Below, in pieces: positions 14,807-23,719 of a DNA stretch of 46,931 nt. The position numbers and the translations under genes were made by a program. Source of the stretch: a virus; IMG/VR virus record IMGVR_UViG_3300002835_013909, positions 1 to 46,931 of that record, one strand, 5' to 3'. Numbering within the stretch: position 1 is the stretch's first letter; the number at the start of each line of letters is the position of its first letter. The notes beneath the pieces are model-generated. The model was given only the letters and a program-made list of their open reading frames with translations. It made no database searches and was not told the DNA's origin.

Positions 14807-14854
14807 ATTATCGACAAAAATCACTAAGACTTTAATGAATTTTGAAAAATATTT

Positions 14855-15307
14855 TTATTTTTTATTTATATCAAAATTTTCACTAGCTGCTTCTGCAAGA
14901 TCATTTGCTACTTTTTCCATGCTTAAAGCCTTTTCGTGAAGGGCGTCCATCTTTTCCTTCATGGTTTTGTAGCCTTCTGATTCTAATTTATCATTGATAT
15001 TCTTGCGGTTAGACTGTTCGTTTTCGTACTCTTGCTCTAAATTCTTCAAAATTTCCAAATTATGCTTTAATTTTTCACTTATTTTCTTTTCTCTTTCTGC
15101 CTGCCTAATTTTAGCCAATTCAGCATTTCCCGGCAGGGCAGGTGGTGTGTATCCGTATTCTATCTTGTGCATTTCTCTCTCTTTACTTCTTTCGTTCTCG
15201 ACCAATTTTCTCTCTCTTCTTATTTCTTCTCTTTGTTCTAAAACTTTCTTTCTAACAGATTCTTCACGAACCTTACGCTTTTCTATTTGCTTTCTTGATA
15301 GTGACAT
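14855..15307 (-). CDS. Coiled-coil hypothetical protein
   Basis: A 150-residue, highly charged, almost wholly helical protein. Residues 1-45 (MSLSRKQIEKRKVREESVR...) and 65-150 have heptad-like Lys/Glu/Leu patterns; a YTPPALPGN break divides them. It follows the gene at 15311 with a 3-nt gap, so both are co-transcribed, ahead of the gp32 leader. Scaffold-like or DNA-metabolism accessory roles are both possible; no family recognised. Confidence 0.75.
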   Translation of the reverse strand: MSLSRKQIEKRKVREESVRKKVLEQREEIRRERKLVENERSKEREMHKIEYGYTPPALPGNAELAKIRQAEREKKISEKLKHNLEILKNLEQEYENEQSNRKNINDKLESEGYKTMKEKMDALHEKALSMEKVANDLAEAASENFDINKK

Positions 15308-15310
15308 ATG

Positions 15311-16087
15311 TCATCTCCTTCTCAAATCAGGCATACCCGGATCATTGGATGATTTGCCCCAATAAAGATTTCCACCATCTTTTTCTTCTGGGGTTTCAGA
15401 AAAATTTAATTCTCTATCAGCAACAAGATTAATATTGGCTGGCACAAAATAAATGTCTGAAACAACCTGCTCACGCCCAGTATCATCCTGCACAACAAAC
15501 ATTTCTCCGACACCTGTTGGCGATGGACGTTTTTCAGTTATTGGATATTTCTTATTGACCGTAAATTTCAAATTCTTCTGTTTTGCTTGATGTAAATGCA
15601 ATGCTTCTGGCAAAAAAACCATTACGTCAACAAATCTTTTGACAGATTTATTATTATTGTTTTTCACATTGTGAGGATGGGTAGCAGCGGCTGAAAGCTG
15701 CTGTGCTGGCATATTTGAGCTACTTGGCTGAAATTCCGTTACCGTATATTGCTGTTGTGTTGATGGGGCTGATAGTTGCTGTAATTCTTCAACAGCAATG
15801 AATGATGAATCTTCACCAGCCCCATCAAAAGAAAACTTTTTATTTTTTATGATAATTCCACTTTTTGATTCTTTGAAACTTATAAATTTTTTGGTTAACT
15901 CATAAATCTCAACATCAATGATAAGAATATCTCTTCTTGCCATCTGTGCCATGATAGAAGCTGCTACTTTTTCAACAGGCACATCGTCAAATGGATCGCC
16001 AACCTTTTTCTTAAAAGTTTTTGTTTCTTCCTTATTATATTCACCATCAATTTTTTCATAATAGTGATAACAGCACTCAAATCCCAC
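15311..16087 (-). CDS. Hypothetical protein, two domains with Ser/Gln/Asn linker
   Basis: A 258-residue protein. Residues 1-85 form a compact domain (MGFECCYHYYEK, KVAASIMAQMARRDI); residues about 100-150 are a low-complexity Ser/Gln/Asn linker (including KNNNNKS); the C-terminal part (RFVDVMVFLPEAL, KKYPITEKRPSPTGVGEMF) looks like a second folded domain. The start is GTG 16087 with a perfect AGGAGG six bases upstream. Coupled to the coiled-coil gene and upstream of gp32. Function unknown. Confidence 0.75.
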   Translation of the reverse strand: MGFECCYHYYEKIDGEYNKEETKTFKKKVGDPFDDVPVEKVAASIMAQMARRDILIIDVEIYELTKKFISFKESKSGIIIKNKKFSFDGAGEDSSFIAVEELQQLSAPSTQQQYTVTEFQPSSSNMPAQQLSAAATHPHNVKNNNNKSVKRFVDVMVFLPEALHLHQAKQKNLKFTVNKKYPITEKRPSPTGVGEMFVVQDDTGREQVVSDIYFVPANINLVADRELNFSETPEEKDGGNLYWGKSSNDPGMPDLRRR

Positions 16088-16130
16088 AAATACCTCCTGT
16101 CCACTCCATTAAATTAGTCTAAAATTTTAT

Positions 16131-16760
16131 TTATTTTTGTAAAATTCCAGTTCCATTGCGAGTTGAAAAAATGATTGGCTCTCTATTTTTACTAAAAGCA
16201 AATGCATTAAAAGCTTCTTTTGTTGGTTCGTGATAAATAATATTTTCACAAACCATTATACCATTTTCACTTAGGTGCGGCCAGAAAAATTCCATATATT
16301 CAAGTTGCTTATCATATGCTTGCTCCATCGTGATTATAATCATATCATAAGGTTTTGATAAATTTTTATCAAGTAAATCATCATAAATCGTACCAAAATG
16401 AAAAACTATTGGACCCTTGAAGTATTTTTTAATATTCCTTTGACCAATTTTTGAAGAAAAATAATAATCTTTTTTATTTTCACGAAAAGCTAAAAATTTT
16501 TCTACAGTTTTACAAGAAATCATAAAGCATCCAGAAAACAGACCCAAATCAAAACCAACTTCCAACAAAGATTTAGGCTCTAAGTACTTACCAAGATGAT
16601 AATAAAAAGCAGTAAATTTTGGATCAGAATAAGATGGTGATTTTCTAGAATCCTCATTAATCATACAGAATCGATCAAGCAATAACTTACCACTAATTAA
16701 TTCTTTTTTCAAATGAACATCTACATCCAACTTAAGTTTTTTCAAATCAATTTGTTTCAT
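16131..16760 (-). CDS. Class I SAM-dependent methyltransferase-like protein
   Basis: A 209-residue protein with a Rossmann-type motif I LLEVGFDLGLFSG (about residues 65-77), an acidic post-II region, YDMIIITMEQ as the motif IV strand, and NGIMVCEN as the following strand. The arrangement resembles small O-methyltransferases. It is divergent from the GT9-like gene (26 nt apart) and close to the glycan genes at 16.8-19.9 kb, so a sugar or glycan substrate is plausible, but this is inference. A Gly-rich loop without the canonical GxGxG lowers certainty of activity. Confidence 0.65.
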   Translation of the reverse strand: MKQIDLKKLKLDVDVHLKKELISGKLLLDRFCMINEDSRKSPSYSDPKFTAFYYHLGKYLEPKSLLEVGFDLGLFSGCFMISCKTVEKFLAFRENKKDYYFSSKIGQRNIKKYFKGPIVFHFGTIYDDLLDKNLSKPYDMIIITMEQAYDKQLEYMEFFWPHLSENGIMVCENIIYHEPTKEAFNAFAFSKNREPIIFSTRNGTGILQK

Positions 16761-16786
16761 AAAATTTCACTCTTATATTAGAATAG

Positions 16787-17614
16787 ATGTCAGACTTACA
16801 TATTTATTTTGAAACAGGAGCCATTGGAGACACAGGACTAAATCTGTGCAGGGCTAATATTGCCATGTGTGCCATTGGTCACGATGCATCAATAATCCAT
16901 ACATCACCAATTTTTAAATCACATGGAAAAGAAACAAAAACAAATCCTAATGTAAAAGTTATACTTGAAAGATGCAAATTTATCAAAAAAATTGAATATG
17001 ATGTTGATTATAATGAAAAAAATTCATTTTATTTCAGCAAAAAATATAATTGTCAAATTTATCAACCAATGCTCACACGAGACGAACACGACATAAAAGA
17101 ATGGATTGATTTAAAAGACTTTACACCAGAAATTAATACAAAAAATAAAATAGCAGTTCTTCAACCAGTAAGTATCGATCTAAAGCCACAGCAATTTATA
17201 GATTGGTATATACCAATATGGGACAGATGCATAGGATTATTACATGAAAAAGGCTATGATATTTACATGGTTGGTGGGCAAAATGATCCGATAGAAAAAA
17301 CAATGAAAAAAGAAAGTATTGAAAAAACAAAAAATAAAATTGGATCTTGGTCGATATTAGAAGCATTGGCATTTACAATTTATCGTGCTGATATTGTTCT
17401 TGCTTGTGACAGTTGGGCTGCTATCTGGGGACCAGCAGCGAAAATTCCAACATTCACCGCATGGGGCTATAGAATGGAAAACAATATTGATTTTTGGGTT
17501 ACTGGATTTCTTGGAAATAGAAATTATTACAAATACGGTTGGAGTTCACAAAAAGAATACTGTGACGCATACTTAGCGGGATGTTTGAGTGATCATCTAG
17601 CTGGGGGTAAATAA
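16787..17614 (+). CDS. GT9/heptosyltransferase-like glycosyltransferase
   Basis: A 275-residue GT-B-like protein. The N-terminus has a short GDTGLNLCRANIAMCAIG helix; the C-terminal half (IAVLQPVSIDLKPQQF, YDIYMVGG, RADIVLACDSWAAIWGPAA) matches the donor-binding half of ADP-heptose-type GT9 enzymes, where the D-S-W-A-A-I-W segment replaces the usual D-T-G-x-x-H-x-A. It is shorter than typical heptosyltransferases (about 320-350). It sits 1 nt from glf and 1.3 kb from a second GT9-like gene, and the genome encodes a heptose-phosphate kinase at 1-860, which supports a heptose or related donor. Confidence 0.65.
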   Translation: MSDLHIYFETGAIGDTGLNLCRANIAMCAIGHDASIIHTSPIFKSHGKETKTNPNVKVILERCKFIKKIEYDVDYNEKNSFYFSKKYNCQIYQPMLTRDEHDIKEWIDLKDFTPEINTKNKIAVLQPVSIDLKPQQFIDWYIPIWDRCIGLLHEKGYDIYMVGGQNDPIEKTMKKESIEKTKNKIGSWSILEALAFTIYRADIVLACDSWAAIWGPAAKIPTFTAWGYRMENNIDFWVTGFLGNRNYYKYGWSSQKEYCDAYLAGCLSDHLAGGK

Positions 17615-17615
17615 A

Positions 17616-18740
17616 ATGCCTGAATTTGACTTTATGATTGTGGGATCAGGATTCTTTGGTGCCACTTTTGCAAGAAAAGCAACAGATGCTGGCAAAAAGT
17701 GCCTTGTAATTGATAAAAACAATCACATTGCTGGCGCAACATATGATCGAAAATGGGACAATGGCATTATTGTAAGTGAATATGGAGCGCACATATTCCA
17801 CACTCAAAGCGAAGAAGTCTGGGACTTCATTAATAAATTCACAACAATTATGCCTTTCACAAACAAACCAAAAGTTTTATCTAAAGGAAATGTTTATTCA
17901 TTCCCAATTAACATGATGACTCTTCATCAATTATGGGGAGTTATCAATCCAGAAGAAGCATACCGTAAACTGCAAGATGTGCGGATACCATGCGAAAATC
18001 CTAGAAACTTTGAAGAATGGGCTTTAGACAGAGTTGGCAAGGAAATCTATGAATTATTCTTTTATGGATACACTAAAAAACAATGGATGAAAGAACCTAG
18101 AGATCTTCCAGCCTCAATAATTCAGAGACTGCCAATAAGACTTACTTATGAAGAAAATTATTTCACAACAAAATATCAAGGCATTCCAAATGAAGGATAT
18201 TCAGCAACAATAAAAAATATGCTTGATGGAATTAAAACAGAACTCAATACTGATTTTTTTACAATTAGAAACAAATGGCGTGATTATGCCAAACATCTGA
18301 TCTACACAGGACCAATAGATAAGTTTTACGACTATGAGTTTGGATCTTTGGAATACAACACTTTAAGATTTGAACACAAAAAAATGCATGGCGACTATCA
18401 AGGGAATGCTGTGTTTAATCATGTAGACATGTCTGTGCCACATATCAGGACAATAGAGCATAAGCATTTTTACAAAAACAATCCAAAACATTATGAAGTC
18501 AAGCTGCAATCGAAAGAAGAAACTGTTGTCTCATATGACATTCCAGTTGCATTTAAAGATCATCCCGAACCTTACTATCCAATCAGAGATGATAAAAACA
18601 GCGAACTATACAATAAGTACGCAGATCTTAAAACAAACCACAAAGAAATCACTTTTGGAGGAAGGCTTGGTGAATATAAATATCTGGACATTGACCAGAC
18701 AATTGCTTCAGCATTAACTAAGTTTAAAACATTTGTGTAG
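17616..18740 (+). CDS. glf: UDP-galactopyranose mutase
   Basis: FAD enzyme that converts UDP-galactopyranose to UDP-galactofuranose, the donor for galactofuranose-containing glycans. N-terminal FAD motif VGSGFFGATFA (about residues 9-19), then the VIDKNNHIAGATYD segment, EYGAHIFHT, and KQWMKEPRDLPASIIQRLPIR, all characteristic of bacterial UGM. The flavin/substrate motif near the C-terminus reads GGRLGEYKYLDID, as in UGM. 374 residues is the usual size. GGGGG precedes the ATG, one base after the GT9-like gene. Galactofuranose is uncommon in phages and points to synthesis of a surface sugar. Confidence 0.93.
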   Translation: MPEFDFMIVGSGFFGATFARKATDAGKKCLVIDKNNHIAGATYDRKWDNGIIVSEYGAHIFHTQSEEVWDFINKFTTIMPFTNKPKVLSKGNVYSFPINMMTLHQLWGVINPEEAYRKLQDVRIPCENPRNFEEWALDRVGKEIYELFFYGYTKKQWMKEPRDLPASIIQRLPIRLTYEENYFTTKYQGIPNEGYSATIKNMLDGIKTELNTDFFTIRNKWRDYAKHLIYTGPIDKFYDYEFGSLEYNTLRFEHKKMHGDYQGNAVFNHVDMSVPHIRTIEHKHFYKNNPKHYEVKLQSKEETVVSYDIPVAFKDHPEPYYPIRDDKNSELYNKYADLKTNHKEITFGGRLGEYKYLDIDQTIASALTKFKTFV

Positions 18741-18770
18741 AGAGGCTAAACCAACAAGGTTAACCTCTCT
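18739..18770 (+). terminator. Hairpin after glf
   Basis: AGAGAGG (18739-18745) pairs with CCTCTCT (18764-18770), with further imperfect pairing inside. It starts at the glf stop codon but lacks a U-tract (GTCTCGATTT follows), so termination strength is doubtful. The remaining stretch to 18943 contains AAGTTT/AAACTT and a possible TATAAT at about 18911 but no clear promoter. Confidence 0.45.
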
Positions 18771-18879
18771 GTCTCGATTTCAAGTTTTTAATTAAACTTA
18801 TTTGAATTGCCTTTGAAAAGTGCCTCAAAGCATCCTTTTCCTGCATTAAGGTTTCAGGTATTACATAATGATCCGACAT
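18760..18879 (-). CDS. Possible 39-residue protein
   Basis: A short minus-strand frame from ATG 18879 to TAA 18760 reads MSDHYVIPETLMQEKDALRH and then a basic end. The composition looks protein-like, but no good ribosome-binding site is seen and the stop falls within the glf hairpin. It could be chance in this 203-nt gap. Confidence 0.3.
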   Translation of the reverse strand: MSDHYVIPETLMQEKDALRHFSKAIQISLIKNLKSRQRG

Positions 18880-18943
18880 CCATACAGACAGCCTGAACTT
18901 TTATAATTGTAATACCGAGGTAGTAAAAAGAGACAATATATAT

Positions 18944-19894
18944 ATGTTTCCTTATGTTAAGAAAAAACAAATTGAACCAATAAGTCTAAAAGAACACTTT
19001 CTGAGAAGAAATAAGGTTTTAATTAAAAGAAAGTATGGTGGTCATGGTGATATCATCATGCAAAGAATGATGTTTGAAGATTTTCAAAAACACATGCCAG
19101 AAATAGAATTAACCTACACATGTCCTAAATTATATAAAGATTTTGCAAATAATCACCCATTTGCAAAATGGGTGCCTATAGAAGAAATCAATGAAAGAGA
19201 TTATGGCATTATTTTTGACATAAGCACAGCTTGTCGTGTTCATGAAAGTAAAATGGGCGGGAGAAATACTGACCATCGCAGTGACATATGGGCGAAAAGT
19301 TGTGGTGTAGAACTTACGAATCACAACTGTCACATGGAAATTAATGATGTAGATCTTTATAAAAAATTTATTGAAGAACTTAATCCACAAAAACTGCCAA
19401 CTGTTTTATTCGCAACTCAATCAACAAAAGACAATTTCGGCCAAGCTAAAAGTCTGCCAGAAAAAACTACCTACCAAACAATAAGCAAACTCAAAGAGCT
19501 TGGGTTCTTTGTTTTTACAATTCACAAAGAGCCAATTGAAATATTCACACTAACAAATACTGTTCAATTTATTAATATAGAACTTTCTGCTTGGGCAGGA
19601 TTGACAGCAGCAGCAGATTATGTCATATCGATTGACACAGGAACATTTCATCTTGCTGGAGCTTTAAAAAAACCATTAGTAGGAATTTTTTCATTTACCG
19701 ATGGAAAAGTATACGGTAAATATTACAAATTCACATTGGTTCAAAGACATCGTGACAATGGCAATTGGGATTGTGGTCCATGCTATAATTGCACAATCTG
19801 TCCAAAATCAAAAGAAATTATAAAACCTTGTATGAGCGATATTAGATTTGAAGAAATAATCGATGCTTTTCAAAAAGAATGTAAAGCTAATTGA
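18944..19894 (+). CDS. GT9-family glycosyltransferase (heptosyltransferase-like)
   Basis: A 316-residue GT-B protein. The N-terminal glycine loop GGHGDIIMQRMMF (about residues 31-43) and the donor-site segment DYVISIDTGTFHLAGALKKPLVGIF (D-T-G-x-x-H-x-A) are the hallmark of ADP-heptose:LPS heptosyltransferases. A Cys-rich segment near the C-terminus (DCGPCYNCTICPK) may bind zinc, an unusual addition. There is no clear ribosome-binding site near the ATG at 18944 (the nearest GAGG is about 25 nt upstream). Its 3' end overlaps the deaminase gene by 8 nt. Confidence 0.8.
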   Translation: MFPYVKKKQIEPISLKEHFLRRNKVLIKRKYGGHGDIIMQRMMFEDFQKHMPEIELTYTCPKLYKDFANNHPFAKWVPIEEINERDYGIIFDISTACRVHESKMGGRNTDHRSDIWAKSCGVELTNHNCHMEINDVDLYKKFIEELNPQKLPTVLFATQSTKDNFGQAKSLPEKTTYQTISKLKELGFFVFTIHKEPIEIFTLTNTVQFINIELSAWAGLTAAADYVISIDTGTFHLAGALKKPLVGIFSFTDGKVYGKYYKFTLVQRHRDNGNWDCGPCYNCTICPKSKEIIKPCMSDIRFEEIIDAFQKECKAN

Positions 19895-20783
19895 CATCTA
19901 CCGCTTTCTTTAACCAAACATTATCTAAATCAAATTCACGAATTTTAATTCCAGACATTAAAATTATATCTTGTCTCATTTTATTTGTTTCATCGTTTTC
20001 CGTAATAGAACCAACTCTCTTGGCATAAATTATTTCATTTATGCCAAAATTGATAATTCTCTGCAAGCAATTAACGCATGGAGTTCCTGTTATGTATATT
20101 TTAGATCCACCTATGGTAAGTGGATTTGTGGTACAGTTCAAAATGGCATTCTCTTCTGCGTGAATCATCCATAATCTTTTTTTATCTCTTATTTTATAAG
20201 GAATTTTGCTCTTATCCGATCCACGAATTGTCGCATTATATCCAGTTCCAATAATATGATTTTGACTGGTAACGATCACAGATCCATGTCTAATATCAGG
20301 ATCATCTGATCTTAAAGAAACATCAAATGCTATGTTTAGAAAGTATTCATCAAAAGTAGGCCTTTCAATTTTCCCAATAGAATAATTATTTAAAAAGCAT
20401 CTTCTGCAATATTCAAGAAAAACATCATCTGTGAAACTACCTCGCATAATACTTAAATTTTTATGTATCCAACGAACATTCCCTTCAATATATCCAAGGG
20501 AACGATCTATCATGTCTAAAAAGACAGAAGAAAAATCACCTTCTAAATCAAATGAATTAAATTCTAATGGCATTCCAGACAGGCTACATTTTCCGTTTTG
20601 ATTCAGAAATAAATTCCACAAATATTGCGGTGACAAATCAAAAGGTATTTTTTTGCCTATCGTATTTTTCTTCAAGTTGTCAACATAAACAAGTGGCAAA
20701 TCTCCACATTGTCTTTTTTCATCATTGCCAAGAACAGGAATATCATTGCTGATAAATCCTGTCAAATCATTATTTTCTACCAT
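19887..20783 (-). CDS. HNH-like domain fused to deoxycytidylate deaminase
   Basis: Two domains in one 298-residue frame. Residues about 135-298 are a zinc-dependent dCMP deaminase: H208-A-E210 (IHAEENAI) and PC236-xx-C239 (TGTPCVNC) give the zinc ligands and catalytic Glu; the reaction makes dUMP for ThyX. Residues about 45-130 resemble phage HNH/His-Me-finger endonucleases: SPQYLWNLFLNQNGKCSLSG, FLDMIDRSLGYIEGNVRWIH and a C-terminal FLEYC helix. T4 dCMP deaminase is about 190 residues and lacks this part. GAGG precedes ATG 20783. The deaminase call is strong; the HNH-like call is moderate and its activity unknown. Confidence 0.85.
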   Translation of the reverse strand: MVENNDLTGFISNDIPVLGNDEKRQCGDLPLVYVDNLKKNTIGKKIPFDLSPQYLWNLFLNQNGKCSLSGMPLEFNSFDLEGDFSSVFLDMIDRSLGYIEGNVRWIHKNLSIMRGSFTDDVFLEYCRRCFLNNYSIGKIERPTFDEYFLNIAFDVSLRSDDPDIRHGSVIVTSQNHIIGTGYNATIRGSDKSKIPYKIRDKKRLWMIHAEENAILNCTTNPLTIGGSKIYITGTPCVNCLQRIINFGINEIIYAKRVGSITENDETNKMRQDIILMSGIKIREFDLDNVWLKKAVDVN

Positions 20784-20800
20784 TAGATCCTCAACATGTC

Positions 20801-21304
20801 CTATGCATTCTTCTTAGCCTTATAGTTTCTTTTCACAATATTTTTTTTGACTTCATTCATATCAAGAACGAATTCATAAGCATCGTGAAGTGGACCAAAA
20901 TAATTTTTACGAACCTTTATTGCAGTAAAACTAATTGCCTTTAAAAATTGATGACAATTTAAGTTTTGATCACTGACAATCACATTTATTTTATTTCTCG
21001 GACCTTGTGTTGAAGATCTAATTTTTGTTATCAAATATTGGATCATGCGATTCCCATAGCCCTTACGACACATTTTGGGATCAACAGCCAAACTTATAAC
21101 ATTATAACAATTTTTACCCAAACTGAAAATAAGATACCCAATTATATTATGATCTTTTTCAATAACAAGACCAACATTGTCTTTATTTTTAAGACAAATA
21201 TCAAAATCCCTTTCATCCCAAGGAAAAGGAAAACATTGATTTTCTATCTCAATGATTGAAGAAATGTCGCTTTGCAGTATCCATCGCATCGTCGGTTCTG
21301 ACAT
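20801..21304 (-). CDS. GNAT-family N-acetyltransferase (RimI-like)
   Basis: A 167-residue acetyl-CoA-dependent transferase. NQCFPFPWDERDF resembles the RimI substrate region, and VISLAVDPKMCRKGYGNRMI carries the acetyl-CoA-binding motif A (R/Q-x-x-G-x-G/A form, here RKGYGN). The start is set at ATG 21304 because AGGAAGGGG precedes it; the longer frame would need a TTG and would encode this site. It follows GNAT, not antibiotic acetyltransferase, features. The target could be a ribosomal or other host protein N-terminus, or an amino sugar. Confidence 0.8.
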   Translation of the reverse strand: MSEPTMRWILQSDISSIIEIENQCFPFPWDERDFDICLKNKDNVGLVIEKDHNIIGYLIFSLGKNCYNVISLAVDPKMCRKGYGNRMIQYLITKIRSSTQGPRNKINVIVSDQNLNCHQFLKAISFTAIKVRKNYFGPLHDAYEFVLDMNEVKKNIVKRNYKAKKNA

Positions 21305-21356
21305 GTTATGTCCCCTTCCTAGAGACAATATACAAAATAAATAATTTAAGTCAATC

Positions 21357-21860
21357 TTATTTTAAATAATCTTCAAATGTGCAAGAATTTTTATTAGCAT
21401 CGGTTTTATTAGCATCGGTATCGTAAATATCACGATTAAGAACTTTCATTTCTTGTCTTAAAGAATGACCTCTATTTTGTACATTTTCATGATTCTTGTC
21501 CCATGCTTTCAAATGAGCCTTAATATGCCCGACAACTTCTTTCCTATCAATAACATGTCTTTTTGCAGCAACAACATCAACATTTGCTGTTGAATAAGCC
21601 TTGGCATAATTATCTGAATTTCCAGCGTCTTTTGATTCAATGAATCTCAAACTATAAATCGCTTCCGAATCAACTTCTGCAATCAATAATTCTTTCTGAG
21701 CATATTCCAGTTGTTTACCCAAATAATCAACCCATCCATATTCTTTGCTCATATATTCTGGGAGATTATTTTCATTATATTTCATGTTATCAGGGTCGAG
21801 AATAATCTCTTTGCCCTGAACTGTTACTCGAACTTTTTCCAAAGGTGCATCAATGGCCAT
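21357..21860 (-). CDS. Hypothetical helical protein
   Basis: A 167-residue protein, start ATG 21860 with GGAGAG upstream; the longer upstream frame is an out-of-context overlap with the gene at 21850. It begins with a beta-rich stretch (EKVRVTVQGKEIILDPDNM) and continues as long helices rich in Ala, Lys and Glu (YAQKELLIAEVDSEAIYSL, VKVLNRD-type end) with a short repeated TDANK near the C-terminus. It is the fourth gene after the replicative helicase, so a DNA-metabolism or recombination accessory role is possible. No family recognised. Confidence 0.7.
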   Translation of the reverse strand: MAIDAPLEKVRVTVQGKEIILDPDNMKYNENNLPEYMSKEYGWVDYLGKQLEYAQKELLIAEVDSEAIYSLRFIESKDAGNSDNYAKAYSTANVDVVAAKRHVIDRKEVVGHIKAHLKAWDKNHENVQNRGHSLRQEMKVLNRDIYDTDANKTDANKNSCTFEDYLK

Positions 21861-22011
21861 ATAATGACTCTCCAATAAAAAAACAAGCCTTATCAGCAGT
21901 AAAATAACTACGATCAAATTGATCTGGAGGATGACCTCCATCAGGACCAAGTCCATATTTAGGACTATTATAGATTTTAGCAACATCATTTATGTTTTCA
22001 AACTGTCTCAC
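21850..22011 (-). CDS. 53-residue hypothetical protein
   Basis: Frame from GTG 22011 to TGA 21850 reads MRQFENINDVAKIYNSPKYG and then GLGPDGGHPPDQFDRSYFTA. GAGGGA lies 6 nt before the GTG, inside the end of the preceding small gene; its own 3' end overlaps the next gene by 11 nt. This tight packing on both sides supports a real gene. No family recognised. Confidence 0.65.
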   Translation of the reverse strand: MRQFENINDVAKIYNSPKYGLGPDGGHPPDQFDRSYFTADKACFFIGESLYGH

Positions 22012-22013
22012 AA

Positions 22014-22187
22014 TTATCCCTCAAATTGCTGACCATTAATTGTCAAACTTACCTTGTTGGGATGGATAGTACGAATAATATTGGCGGCTTCTTGCGGAGA
22101 ATTAGCCTCAACTTCGTCAACCAAAACTTGAGTTGGATGATTGACATATTCATTCAGAACATTTTCAAAAACTTTATATTTAGCCAT
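22014..22187 (-). CDS. 57-residue hypothetical protein
   Basis: Frame from ATG 22187 to TAA 22014 reads MAKYKVFENVLNEYVNHPTQ and ends VSLTINGQQFEG. GAGG lies 8 nt upstream, inside the 3' end of the helicase gene, and the gap to that gene is 2 nt. A small alpha/beta fold is likely. Probably co-translated with the helicase; no function can be assigned. Confidence 0.75.
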   Translation of the reverse strand: MAKYKVFENVLNEYVNHPTQVLVDEVEANSPQEAANIIRTIHPNKVSLTINGQQFEG

Positions 22188-22189
22188 TT

Positions 22190-23719
22190 TTATGCCTCGT
22201 AGGTGTCTTCTTCTGGAACAAATCCCTTTTTACTGCGCTGCTTCTTGCCCGAAGGAGCATCGCCTACATTGTCCATAGTAACTTCTCCAGCTTTCTTTTC
22301 CTGAATCAAGTTCATTCTTTCACGATATGTATCCTTCGATATTTCAAACATGTCAAGAGTACCAATCTTATAATCAAAGCCAATCTTAAATGCAAACCTT
22401 GACCGACCATTCCTGTGCTTAATGACAAAAACCCTTCCAACTTCAGCATCTTTTTCAAGAACTTGCTGATTAATTGACCAGAAAGCATCAAGAGGTTTGA
22501 ACTGATCAAAGCTAGTGCCAATATTAGATTCATCAATATATTGACCAACTTCAAGTTTTGCAGCACTTTGGTTTGGCTGAACACATGTAAATGTACAATG
22601 ACCTTTTTCAACTCCATAACCACGAAGATCACGCAAAATACGATAAGCACTTTCATATTTTTTAACTGATGGATCGTCTTTCATTTCACCAACATAGTCA
22701 ACAATTAAAACATTAGGCTTCCATCCTCTTAATTCTAATTGCGCCATATATGCTCTAATTCCATTGACATCAATCTGACCGCCGGGAAACTGTTTGACGT
22801 GCAATAGATTTGGATCTTCTTTTTCCTTTTTGAATTCTTCAATAGTTGCTTTAATTTCATCCTTCATATCACGAAGATTATTGATGTCCATCTTGGCAAA
22901 CTGACTTGTAAATCTCTGAACAATACCAAGCTCATCCATTTCCAATGTAATATAAAGAACCTTATGGCCAAGTAAAACATTCTGAACAGCAGTTTTTACT
23001 AGAGCTAGAGACTTACCAGTTCCCGGCAAGCCAATCCAACTTCCAATCTGACCAGCAAACAATCCGCCGCCCGTCAAGGCATTGTCAATCGCTGGGAAAC
23101 CCGATGTGAATCTATCTTTACCAATGAATACATCATCCATACGACGAAACATTTCGTCAATATTCATGAAGTATTCAAGACCCGGTTCGTAAGACCTATC
23201 CACGAGCATGGCTTCACGCATTTTTTCGTAAACAAAACTCCATGTTTTTTCATCTTCAGGAGCCTCTTGCATTTTTTCCAAACTAGAATGGAAAGCAAGC
23301 TTTACAGCTTGAACTTTAGCAAAATATGTTACCTTGTCTATCAGGTATTCACGAGAATCAACTCCCGGGACATAATAGTCATAAACACTTTTCAATTCAG
23401 CTTGATAATGCAACTGAATTGTACGATCACGATCTTTAAGGGCATTAGATAATTCTTGCTGAAGTATCCAATCCTTTGGTATAGACTTTTTGGTGCTAAA
23501 ATATTCAAGAAGAATACGACAAATAATTACATGAGCCTCATTGCTAAAATATTCAGGTTTAATTTTATCCATCGACTGAACAAGCATATAATCATCAGTC
23601 AAAATCATCGCCAACAATCTGCGCTGAAAAGTATCATCCCATGCAAATTTAGGCCTAATGACTTCTGGGTCAGTCATTGATTCAAGCTTGGCTTGTTCTT
23701 CTGGTGTGAGTTCACGCAT
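22190..23719 (-). CDS. dnaB: Replicative DNA helicase, DnaB/T4 gp41 family
   Basis: Hexameric 5'-3' fork helicase. An N-terminal helical domain (residues 1-180) is followed by a RecA-like core: Walker A GLPGTGKS (about 230-237), the YITLEMDE stretch (about 256-263), Walker B VLIVDYVGEM (about 337-346), and an arginine-finger region (IKHRNGRSRFAF). About 509 residues, near the usual 450-480 with an extended basic C-terminus (GKKQRSKKG). Start ATG 23719 has AGGA upstream. It is followed by three small coupled genes and preceded by a structured terminator at 23783-23884. Confidence 0.92.
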   Translation of the reverse strand: MRELTPEEQAKLESMTDPEVIRPKFAWDDTFQRRLLAMILTDDYMLVQSMDKIKPEYFSNEAHVIICRILLEYFSTKKSIPKDWILQQELSNALKDRDRTIQLHYQAELKSVYDYYVPGVDSREYLIDKVTYFAKVQAVKLAFHSSLEKMQEAPEDEKTWSFVYEKMREAMLVDRSYEPGLEYFMNIDEMFRRMDDVFIGKDRFTSGFPAIDNALTGGGLFAGQIGSWIGLPGTGKSLALVKTAVQNVLLGHKVLYITLEMDELGIVQRFTSQFAKMDINNLRDMKDEIKATIEEFKKEKEDPNLLHVKQFPGGQIDVNGIRAYMAQLELRGWKPNVLIVDYVGEMKDDPSVKKYESAYRILRDLRGYGVEKGHCTFTCVQPNQSAAKLEVGQYIDESNIGTSFDQFKPLDAFWSINQQVLEKDAEVGRVFVIKHRNGRSRFAFKIGFDYKIGTLDMFEISKDTYRERMNLIQEKKAGEVTMDNVGDAPSGKKQRSKKGFVPEEDTYEA

